Positions 25,292 to 33,490 of a stretch of DNA of 64,000 nucleotides are shown here, in pieces; the stretch's first letter is position 1; each line of letters begins with the position of its first letter. Location: positions 11,284,001 to 11,348,000 of the forward strand of contig JAYKYS010000014.1 of assembly GCA_036924285.1 (NCBI GenBank). The letters are read 5' to 3'. Position numbers and translations under genes: made by a program. Under the pieces are notes generated by a model that searched no databases, was not told where the DNA came from, and saw only the letters and a program-made list of their open reading frames with translations. Source of the DNA: Asterella californica (Eukaryota > Streptophyta > Marchantiopsida > Marchantiales > Aytoniaceae).

Positions 25292-25670
25292 CGATAACGT
25301 CCATTGAGTGATTTACTCAGCACAGATTCTATAGTGACATCATCCACTGAGTGATGCATTTAGTAACGACCTCCGATATGACATCATTTTTCGAGTGGTT
25401 TACTCATTAATGATCTCGGTATGACATCCTCCCTTGAGTGGTCTACTTAGCAGGGATTCCCGAAGTGATGTCATCCCTCGGGTGATTTACTCAGTAATGA
25501 CTCCTGATATTATGTCATCCAATGAGTGGTCTACTCAATAATGACATCGGTATGACATCTTCTTCTTATTTACTCAATAATGACCTCGGTATGATGTAAT
25601 CCCTTGAGTGGTCTACTCAGCAAGGATTCTCATAGTGACGTCGTCCCTTGAGTGATTTAACTTTGTAATA
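25292..25670. repeat. Imperfect tandem array, about 50-bp unit, some 7-8 copies
   Basis: The recurring core is TGACATCATCC.TTGAGTG followed by TTTACTCAG and an AATGAC or AAGGATT variant. Copies follow each other from the end of element B to about 25670 with frequent small differences. There is no coding potential. Confidence 0.75.
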
Positions 25671-27110
25671 AGTCTTGGTGAGGGATCATTCAAATCTTGT
25701 TTATTCTCTGAAGGAATAATAGTGTTCAAGTAAATCGTTACATAACTGAGTGTTGTAATTCAAATGCTTTTACTCCTTGTAGTTACAGTTGTAAAAAACA
25801 TATATAAAATCAACTAAATTTATCAGCTAGATAGACTATATGATTTACATCGTGAGAATAGACCAGCAAAACTAACACCACCACGAGAAATCAACAAAAT
25901 ACATCATGCAAAATAAGAATAAGAAGCACGAAACTTCTATCATCTTTGAGCAAGAACCACACACCATCATAACCTCCATAGTCACATGAATGTGTCAAAT
26001 ACACGTTACATCAAAAAAATTGAGCAAGAGGTAAACCCCTACGCATAACAGATACTAGGAGAACCACCACCACGAGAAATCTTCAAGCAATAACCACACA
26101 CCAATGAACCACGAAAAACTTACAAAAAATATAGTACAATAGCACCTCAATCACACGCTAGAACCTTGATCAAGTTTGAATTTTAAATTTTTACTTGCGT
26201 AAAAAGATTAAGTCTTTCTTGACAGTCCATGTCTCTAGTGATAATATAACTTCTAGAGATGATATGACTCGCGAAATAGTGCTTCATTATAATTAGAATC
26301 CTTAATTATATATATTACATCACCAAAGATTAAAAAATGCACCACAAGTACAAGACGTTGGACAAAACAAACAGATCAGAAAACCGTGCATACTCACACA
26401 TTCATTATGTTGTCTATCCATCCTTCTAATGGATCAGTAATCACACCTCTACACATCTATTTCAGATTTTTTCTTTAATTTTTATAATTTTTCACTTAAA
26501 GTTTTAATTTGAATAAAAGACATATTATTTTATTAGGGTCACTTGTTCATCATTCTTGGTGTCTTGTTCGCTGTATTCTAAATTCAACCGTCCATAAATT
26601 TAAGTTATACCTATTGGTCTAACACTGTATAACTACGCATACCACAAAGTAATCCCCCGTGTATAATAATCGTGTACTACTATACTTATTGCTCTGACAT
26701 TGCTTAGCTGCACGAAAGCACAACATATCACATGCATTTTACACAATTGAAATAACACATAACATTGATGATATCCATGATTCGAACTATTATATGCAAT
26801 ATGGCAGAACGACAAAAAGTTGTATAAAAATTGTTTGACCATCTCTACATCAATGTCTTTGGCACCAGTAAGCAACATGTATGCAAGAGGATCTTGTGTA
26901 ACTTCATCTGTTGTGAAATAGATCAAAATGTTGACATAAATAAGTGCTCTCTTGTACTTCTTCATCTCTAGATCTATCCATACTTTATGATAATCATGTT
27001 CAAACTCCTTCTTAGTGGAATTCGGAACATAACTCCACATGAGATACTTGTTTCAAGAATCGTAAAGTTTCCAAATATTCTACCAAAGCTTGTATCGACT
27101 CTTTATCAAG
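25671..27110. other. AT-rich interval without a gene
   Basis: Low-complexity AT-rich DNA. The longest open frame (26633-27040, minus) has no recognisable motif and I do not call it. Nothing else supported. Confidence 0.5.
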
Positions 27111-27114
27111 ATTG

Positions 27115-27235
27115 AGGATTTAAGGTCTTAGGGTTTAAGGTCAATAGGTTTAGGATTTAGGTTTAGGGTAATCGTTCAGGTTTAGATCTTCGAGATCTGG
27201 TTTAGGGATCCTATTGAGGATCCTAAACCCTAAAG
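27115..27235. repeat. Degenerate interstitial telomere-like repeats with an inverted part
   Basis: Several TTTAGGG-like units (TTAGGGTTTAAGG, AGGTTTAGG, GGTTTAGGGTAATC) are followed by an inverted segment in which GGTTTAGGGATCCT is matched by AGGATCCTAAACC, then CTAAACCCTAAAG. The unit is the plant telomere motif TTTAGGG, in both orientations. Confidence 0.7.
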
Positions 27236-27531
27236 CCTTCCCTATCAAGAATTCCATGGATATCGTCACATCATTTTCTTGACTCAATGATAAAGGTTTG
27301 AAAGCACGTAAATGGTGACACAATAGATTTGAAACATTGGATATCGTCACATCTTTTTCTTGGCTCGATGATAGAAAGACGACTCATATCGCACAAGTCT
27401 TGTCCGGCAACACACTAAACGACAAACTCCGTCAAGAGCATACAAACTGCTAGTCAGACCCTGTACGTCTAGCAGAATAGCATACGACTGGAAATTTCTC
27501 TCTTCCGTCTCATCATTCTCTCTGAAATAAC

Positions 27532-27824
27532 TGTCACGTCAGTTTGGGCACCTCGGCTAGGTTGACCGAGTGCGAAGTGGCGCATCCCGGTAAGGCCGTT
27601 AGTGCCGTTAGGACGAGTTGGGAGGAGAGTCCACTAGGGGTAAACTTCGCAGGTAGGGCTTGGAGGCCTTAGTTCTTTGAGTTGAGCCTTCAAGCTCCAG
27701 GCTATGGTGGATAGTCTAGTTGAGTGTAACCTGGATTCTCTTCGCGTTTAGAGTGGGTTTGGCTTGACCGTTTGTGAGTAATCCTTGTTGTGGTGTTGGA
27801 GATGGTAATCTCTGTATTCAGATT
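27532..27824 (+). repeat. Terminal repeat A1 of element C
   Basis: Starts TGTCACGTCAGTTTGGG and ends ...TGTATTCAGATT. Matches A2 (36748-37040) with one difference. The expected continuation B is absent here; the sequence goes on with ACTCAAAGAACTGAG. No TGG-type primer binding site follows directly. Confidence 0.95.
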
Positions 27825-29534
27825 ACTCAAAGAACTGAGTGCAGGTCGAGGCGGAGTTCAGTAAGAGCTCGCAGATCTGAAATCGGAAATCATCCGCTGG
27901 TATCTTCGGGCGTTGCCGTTCGTGGTTGATTGTTTGGAGCTGTGATCGAGGTGTGTGGACGTCGTGCTACATTGGTGGTCGCAGATCGATTTGCTGTTGT
28001 TGGGGTCGAGTGGAGATTTCTGTCATGCGGAAGCGCTGCAGAAATTTTGCGGAATGTTCTTGAAGTGTGTTGTTGGAGCCGGATTGCGCGTTTGGGCGTA
28101 GCAGCTGAAATACTTGTCAATGTCGGGCCGGAGTGGACTCTTTGGAAGCGCATTGGAGAGACGATTCTAGCGCACTAAGTTTCGTGGAGTTTGGCCAAGG
28201 ACTGAAGAAGTTATGGCATGTCGAAGTTCGCTGCCGTGAAACCCGCAAGCACTAAAAGGCTAGTTACGTCAGATTTTGGCTCAATTTCGTGGGGAAACTC
28301 GAGTTTAGTAGTTGTTGTGTGTGTGTGTGCATCCGCGAAGTGTGTGTGGTGCATTTGCGAATCTGTTTTGGTGATGTTCGGGTTGGATTTGGAGTTTCTT
28401 GCTGTTTTACGGCTTCGAGGAGCAGAGGTGCGTGAGTGCGGAGGCGTGAGAGCGGAGTGCGAGAGTGTGGAGGCGGAGCGGAGCTGAGCCCGCGCCCGCC
28501 GCAAGCCAGCTTGCTGGCGTGCGTGAGAGAAGTATCCAAGTTCTAGTGTGTGGGAAGGGTAAAACCAGCTGGTCACCCATCCCAACACTATTTCTGGACC
28601 TGGACTCCTGACTTTTTAGTCTTAGCTTTGGCTTTACCACTAGACCAATAGCTCTTGGTGTCCTACAGGGATGCGTGCAAGTACTTATGGACTTGTTTAA
28701 GGTAGTAGGAGACCTTCTCGCACGTTCCTAGAGGAGTGGTAGGGCGATCCCATAGTATTAGGGGCAAGCTATAGTTGTGGTAGTGTTTGTCTATACCGTA
28801 GAGACGCGTATGTAGGCAGTTGGTGGCAGTTGTCTTGGGTGAGCTAGTAGAGCCACCACGTGGATGTTTTTGGGGCTACTAGAGGTGTGGACATCTAGTT
28901 AGTGACCTCCAGTGTCAGTTACGACAGTTGGTGACCATATATTGTGCATGTGGTCACCGACGAGGAGACGTCAGTCCGGGTGGGGCTGGATTTCTCTTTA
29001 TGTGAATGTTTGAGTGTGGAGGGTTATCGTTTGGACTTCTTGTGGTTGGAACCCCTCCATATTCTGCTTCCTGTTTGTGCGCCGCGTTTGCGTGTGTTGG
29101 CGCTGGATTTCCGGAGTGAGTTCACTCCAGTGTGCTGTCGGTAGTGAGGCTGGAGTTGCGGACCAGTCAGACTACCTTTGTCTCTCTCACGGTGCGGTTG
29201 GAGTGATGACCAATAGACCGTGAGAGGCTGCCTGTGGTGATGGCAGGTACAGGTTGCCCTTACCTTGACCGTCCTAGTAGGGGATAGGTGAGCTCAGTAG
29301 GAGCGGGGTTAGGCAAGTGGTGGTTACGGTGGTGACGGAGATTACGACTTCCGGTTGGGGAGTGTGCTAGCGGGATTCTCTCATCACGGAGTTCTCGGGA
29401 GGTTCTGGTGGGGACTTCTCCGACAGTGGGTATACACGGAGTGGGGTGAGGTACCGACTACCTACACCATTGCCGTCGGTTGTTCCAGAAGACGAGTCAG
29501 ACGCAGACAGCGCGTTTTCTGGTGGTGAGTCTAG
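27825..29534 (+). other. Long leader of element C
   Basis: About 1.7 kb between A1 and gag, G+T rich, with many short frames. Just before gag, 29365-29572, a different frame reads like protein (SGGSGGDFSDSGY, PSVVPEDESDADSAFSGG) and ends in TAG at 29572. Gag itself has no early ATG, so the true N terminus may have been in that frame before an indel. Confidence 0.6.
28548..28665 (-). other. Antisense tRNA/5S-like segment in the leader
   Basis: The minus strand reads GAGCTATTGGTCTAGTGGTAAAG, close to a pol III A box in tRNA genes, and 75 bases later GGGATGGGTGACCAGC, similar to the 3' part of 5S rRNA. No proper B box or cloverleaf was found. It may be a SINE relic. Confidence 0.3.
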
Positions 29535-31115
29535 TGTCACCACACCGTTGTTGTGGGACATGGACGAGATCTAGGGGTCACGAAGGGGCCTCGACGTTAC
29601 TCGGGTACAGTTGGTACCATTGAGCTGGATGACTTCATCCAGGAGTTTGACAGTTGGTGCGATCTGCAGCAGATGCGGAACCCACAGCTATTTACACCCT
29701 TCATGGCGTGGAAGGGTTTGTTCCAGCACTTGGAGGGACCGCCGATGGACGATTATCATGAGTTCAGGCGAGATTACAGTGTTGAGATCGAGTTGTGGAG
29801 ACAACATTGGTCTCCCAACTACGTTTCTACCACTACTGGCGCAGTTTCGGGAGGCGTAGCACCTGCGAGTTTGGGTGCCAGTAGCAGTGGTACAGCCGCA
29901 GGTGGCGGAGTACCTACTACCAGCGGTGCGTCCACAGGTAGTGGAGCGGGTGGTAGTGTGAGCGGGATACCACCAGGGTTTAACCCTGTGGTTCAGTTCT
30001 TCCAATGTTTGAGGAAGAACTATCAGGGTGTGCGGACCGACAAGTTGAGGAGTCTGCAGGAGTTCCAGCGGAAGACTGGAGAGAGCCTACGCGAGGCGTT
30101 TACTCGCATGAGGCGGTTGATCAGCGTTACCCAAGGGGTGACCGAAGCACAGGCAGTCCAGTTCTGGTATGGGATACTAGACCGGGAGCTGCGTAGGAGA
30201 GTTAGAGATGCTACTCTTCTTAGAGATACCGCTCCGACGTTGGCGGTTGTCTTTAGTCTGGCTGAGCGGATTGAGCTCAACATGGTGGAGGAGAGGGTGG
30301 TGGTTGCTGGGTTCAGCAAGGAGACACCACATGGAGCGACCACCTCTTCTCGAGGATCACAGGCTACGCAACAGCGTGGTAGTGGTGGTGGTAAGGATCG
30401 TGCAGAGCAGTCACGATCGCAGGGAGGTGTAGGAGGATCTGGTGGGCAGAAGCCCATGCCGTCCTTCTCTAGTCAGCAGCAAACGGGTCCTTGCTGGACG
30501 TGTGATGGTCCTCATCAACAGAGGGACTGTCCACAGAGGAGAGGTTATGAGACGTCAGGGACATCAGGGACGTCTCCAGCAGTACCTAAGCAATGTGAGC
30601 ATTGCGGACGACCTGGTCACAGTAGTGACCGTTGTTTTGGTCTCCATCCCGAGTTGCGGCAAGGGAAGGCTGATCGTGGACGAGGCGGAGGAGCTCAGGG
30701 AGGCCGTGGTGGTCGAGCTGGAGGTAGAGGTCCAGCACCTGGGAGAGGACCGGTCGGTCCACCGCCTGCTACGACGTCAGAAGCAGGTATGGCTGCTCGG
30801 ATTGAGCAGTTGGAGCAGAGGATAGCTAGTATGGCCATGGCTCAGCGGAGGTCAGGTGGAACAGAGGCTTCCACGTCTTATGGAGGAGAAGGAGGTGACT
30901 TCGACTTCATGGCTGGTGTGGCGCAGATTGAGGCATCTGCGGCAGTGACTAGAGGTGCAGTACGTGCCTCTGAGCCACGAGGTGCGTCAGTGGAGTTGGA
31001 TCCACAACGCGGGGAGGCTGGTAGACAAGCCAGGCTTCCCCAGTCGTTCACGTTATCGGAGACGTTGAGGACCACATCTATGGTTCCTAAACGAAAACTA
31101 CCGATGGTGCAGTAG
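29535..31115 (+). CDS. gag: Gag of element C: capsid region plus two zinc knuckles
   Basis: Open frame ending in TAG at 31113-31115. The first residues of clear gag character are GTIELDDFIQEFDSW; the first in-frame ATG is only at 29673, inside this conserved part, so start usage is unclear. The capsid-like helices run to about 30330 (SLQEFQRKTGESL, FWYGILDREL). A Gly/Ser-rich linker is inserted near 29840-29970. Two zinc knuckles follow: CWTC...H...C (CX2CX3HX4C, 30492-30530) and CEHC...H...C (CX2CX4HX4C, 30594-30640). Then come a Gly/Arg-rich stretch and a predicted coiled coil (IEQLEQRIASMAMAQRR). It packages RNA and forms the particle. The stop is close to the -1 overlap with pol. Confidence 0.85.
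   Translation, partial: CHHTVVVGHGRDLGVTKGPRRYSGTVGTIELDDFIQEFDSWCDLQQMRNPQLFTPFMAWKGLFQHLEGPPMDDYHEFRRDYSVEIELWRQHWSPNYVSTTTGAVSGGVAPASLGASSSGTAAGGGVPTTSGASTGSGAGGSVSGIPPGFNPVVQFFQCLRKNYQGVRTDKLRSLQEFQRKTGESLREAFTRMRRLISVTQGVTEAQAVQFWYGILDRELRRRVRDATLLRDTAPTLAVVFSLAERIELNMVEERVVVAGFSKETPHGATTSSRGSQATQQRGSGGGKDRAEQSRSQGGVGGSGGQKPMPSFSSQQQTGPCWTCDGPHQQRDCPQRRGYETSGTSGTSPAVPKQCEHCGRPGHSSDRCFGLHPELRQGKADRGRGGGAQGGRGGRAGGRGPAPGRGPVGPPPATTSEAGMAARIEQLEQRIASMAMAQRRSGGTEASTSYGGEGGDFDFMAGVAQIEASAAVTRGAVRASEPRGASVELDPQRGEAGRQARLPQSFTLSETLRTTSMVPKRKLPMVQ
31089..31115 (+). promoter_or_regulatory. Candidate -1 frameshift site between gag and pol
   Basis: Pol is open in the -1 frame from 31091, while gag stops at 31113-31115, so the frames overlap by 25 nt. 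In gag frame the overlap reads CCT AAA CGA AAA CTA; AAA at 31095-31097 is preceded by A, so a Lys tRNA can slip back one base and re-pair with AAA. It is not a full canonical X-XXY-YYZ heptamer. Confidence 0.5.
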
Positions 31116-33484
31116 AGTTGGAGGCATCGACATCCAGGAATGGGTGTGATGTGAGTCCACCTTCGACGTCTGTGGATGCGACGTCGAACCCGATGTTGGG
31201 GGCGGCTACAGCAGTTTTGCGAGCCCCACTATTCTCAGCCACGGATATGAGGGCATTGGGAGTCAACTTGGCTCCAGTGTTCCAGTTGGCGGCCACGCTC
31301 AGTGAGAGCGAGGATGTAGTTACCTCTAGTGCTGAGGTAGTTCAGCGAGAGGCGGTAGACGTGTCCATGGAGTCGAGGATCAGGACAGCTACCAGTGGTA
31401 CTTGGCAAGCGGCGGCTGCTAGGTTAGATGAGTTACCAGCTAGGCCGGCGATTGACCGTGCTAGTTTGGCACCAGGTGTGGTGTTGTTGGACAACAGAAG
31501 TGGTATCTTCTGTTTGGTGGCACCTTCAGGGAAAGTGTATCGACCTCAGAAGGTCTTGTTAGACTCTGGAGCCCAACCGTTGATGTTGGGAAAGGCGGCG
31601 TGTATTGGTTTGGGTCTGAAGAAGTCCGAGATAGAGAGATGTCCATTCCAGTTGCAGACATCTCTAGGGGGATCAGGAGGTACGGCTCTACACATGACAC
31701 GTGAGATGTTGACGGTGAGAGTTTGGCCAGATCATCCCACGGATGGCTCTATGGTGAAGGCCAAGGCCATCGTTACAGCCGCAGAGTCTTATGATGTATT
31801 GGTGGGAGGTGCTGTGTTGTACCCTATGGGGTTCGTGATTGACTATTGGGCAGAGACAGCATCTTACAGACCAGGTTGGCAGTCCGGTGAGGGACGAGTG
31901 AACCGCTTACCAGTGCGGTTCAGTGCTAGAGTTGGGACGACGGAGCCTACACCAGGAACGATGGCATCCGTTGCAGGGTTCAGTTCGATCATGACTTGGC
32001 CGGACGAGTTGTTGGAGGGTAATGCCCATGCGGAGGATACTCCGATCTATGAGGAGGTGGAGGACATGCCTAGCATGTCTACGTTAGTACCATCTGCCTT
32101 GGATGTTCCACTCTGGAGTTCGAGTGGAGGGTTGCAGCAGTATGCTGATCAGTTGGTGCAGCAGGCTTGGAGTGAAGCTTTTGTACCACCAGTAGAGGAA
32201 CAAAGGGTTGTTCTTGCTACTGGCCCTGTGACCTTATCCCCGTTGGATACGACTTCCATTGTGTGGCAGTATCCAGAGGAAGGTGTATGTGTGCTGGAGC
32301 TGTTTGGAGGGATCAGCACAGGTTTGGCTGCGGTATTGCAGGCAGGTATACAAGTACAGCGATACTTGTATGTGGAGAGAGATGAGATTGCGAGACGCAT
32401 CTCATTGCGACATGTGACACGTTTGGTGCAGAGATATCCTGAGTTGTTGCCCATATCAGCTGTTAGAGGATACCAGCAAGCATTACCGTCGGATATTTCA
32501 CTGCTGGGGGCGCAGGATCTCACGTTTGTGGGCACCATCCACTTGGTGATAGCCGGATGGCCATGTCAAGATCACACGCGTGCAGGGAGAGGTCAGGGTT
32601 TACATGACCCGCGATCTAGGATGTTCTGGGAGATGTTACGGATCCTACGACATCTCCAGATGCATCAAGTGGATTCTCCAGCGTACATTTTGGAGAACGT
32701 TCCTTTGTTGGGTGATGCTCGTACACAGATGATGGCGAGTGTGCACCAAGTGCGGTCTTGGGTTGGACCAGCAGTGTTGTTGGATGCAGCGAGAGTGGGA
32801 TCTCGTGCACATCGTCCACGGTTGTGGTGGACGAACTTGTTACCGAGAGAGGTGCTTAAGCGCGCACACGATGGAGTGAGACGACCAGCGCACCTCACGG
32901 TTGATAGCATCTTGGATGCAGGACGACAATCTCAAGCAGTAAGAGTCGTCGATAGGTCACCCATGGCAGTGGTGAACCTAGTGGGACGGCCTATGGTAGC
33001 ATTACCCACTTTGGTAAGCTGTCCAGCGTCACATGCTTACAGAGATGGAGGACCTGGGCTTGTGTGGGATGCTCAATTACGGCAGTTGGTGGAGCCCAAT
33101 GCCGATGAGAGAGAGCGAGCAATGGGTTTCACTACGGGCACGACGGCAGTAGCTTCGGTGTCGGAGGCTTCACGTCGTCAAGTATTGGGTCAAGCAATGG
33201 ACTTGAATTGCTTGACATGGATTGTTAGCCTTGGATTGGCTGAGCAGCGTCGGATGCGATCGACGGGTGTTACTGCTCGAGCACTCTTGAGCTCTTTGCC
33301 TACCGGGTCGGTGGAGGCAAAGGCTGGGGGCGAGGCACGTGGAGTTCGTCATCCTTGGACATCATGGGATGTCATAGAAGAGAGTGTGGAGTTTGCAGCT
33401 AGAACTGCAGAAGTTTTACACACAGTAGCGGTGGAGGTTGTTGGTGGTGAGCAGAAGGAAACTGCTCTAGAGGCTGCAAGATAG
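31091..33484 (+). CDS. pol: Pol part 1: protease plus DNMT3-like cytosine-5 methyltransferase
   Basis: The frame starts after a stop at 31088 and has no own early ATG. Retropepsin signature LLDSGAQPLMLG lies at about 31555-31590. The methyltransferase spans about 32285-33240: motif I VLELFGGISTG (SAM binding), motif IV GWPCQDHTRAGRG with the catalytic Cys of PCQ at 32561-32569, motif VI ILENVP with Glu at about 32693, a motif VIII-like HRPRLWWTNL at about 32810-32840, and a C-terminal block ERERAMGFTTG...RRQVLGQAM. Order and the C-terminal block resemble DNMT3/DRM-type enzymes more than DNMT1. All key catalytic residues I can check are present, so activity is plausible; the natural substrate is inferred to be the element's own DNA or its target. 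The frame ends with TAG at 33482, then continues in frame. Confidence 0.85.
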   Translation, partial: TKTTDGAVELEASTSRNGCDVSPPSTSVDATSNPMLGAATAVLRAPLFSATDMRALGVNLAPVFQLAATLSESEDVVTSSAEVVQREAVDVSMESRIRTATSGTWQAAAARLDELPARPAIDRASLAPGVVLLDNRSGIFCLVAPSGKVYRPQKVLLDSGAQPLMLGKAACIGLGLKKSEIERCPFQLQTSLGGSGGTALHMTREMLTVRVWPDHPTDGSMVKAKAIVTAAESYDVLVGGAVLYPMGFVIDYWAETASYRPGWQSGEGRVNRLPVRFSARVGTTEPTPGTMASVAGFSSIMTWPDELLEGNAHAEDTPIYEEVEDMPSMSTLVPSALDVPLWSSSGGLQQYADQLVQQAWSEAFVPPVEEQRVVLATGPVTLSPLDTTSIVWQYPEEGVCVLELFGGISTGLAAVLQAGIQVQRYLYVERDEIARRISLRHVTRLVQRYPELLPISAVRGYQQALPSDISLLGAQDLTFVGTIHLVIAGWPCQDHTRAGRGQGLHDPRSRMFWEMLRILRHLQMHQVDSPAYILENVPLLGDARTQMMASVHQVRSWVGPAVLLDAARVGSRAHRPRLWWTNLLPREVLKRAHDGVRRPAHLTVDSILDAGRQSQAVRVVDRSPMAVVNLVGRPMVALPTLVSCPASHAYRDGGPGLVWDAQLRQLVEPNADERERAMGFTTGTTAVASVSEASRRQVLGQAMDLNCLTWIVSLGLAEQRRMRSTGVTARALLSSLPTGSVEAKAGGEARGVRHPWTSWDVIEESVEFAARTAEVLHTVAVEVVGGEQKETALEAAR

Positions 33485-33490
33485 CAGTCA
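33482..33490 (+). promoter_or_regulatory. UAG-CAR-YYA type stop-codon readthrough context
   Basis: The stop and following hexamer are TAG CAG TCA, an exact match to UAG-CARYYA, the tobamovirus-type leaky stop context. The next in-frame codons stay open through RT, with an ATG at 33515. A single-stop separation in the same frame with this context suggests programmed readthrough rather than random decay. Confidence 0.7.

Noticed and set aside
25292..25670. CRISPR-like spaced repeat
   Set aside because: The units are contiguous and diverged without unique spacers, in a eukaryotic genome.
28548..28665. A functional tRNA or 5S rRNA gene
   Set aside because: Only an A-box-like and a 5S-like fragment are seen; no cloverleaf, no B box and no terminator.
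29688..30457. Long antisense frames under gag, and similar ones under pol
   Set aside because: They are shadows of the GC-biased sense coding frames and have no domains.
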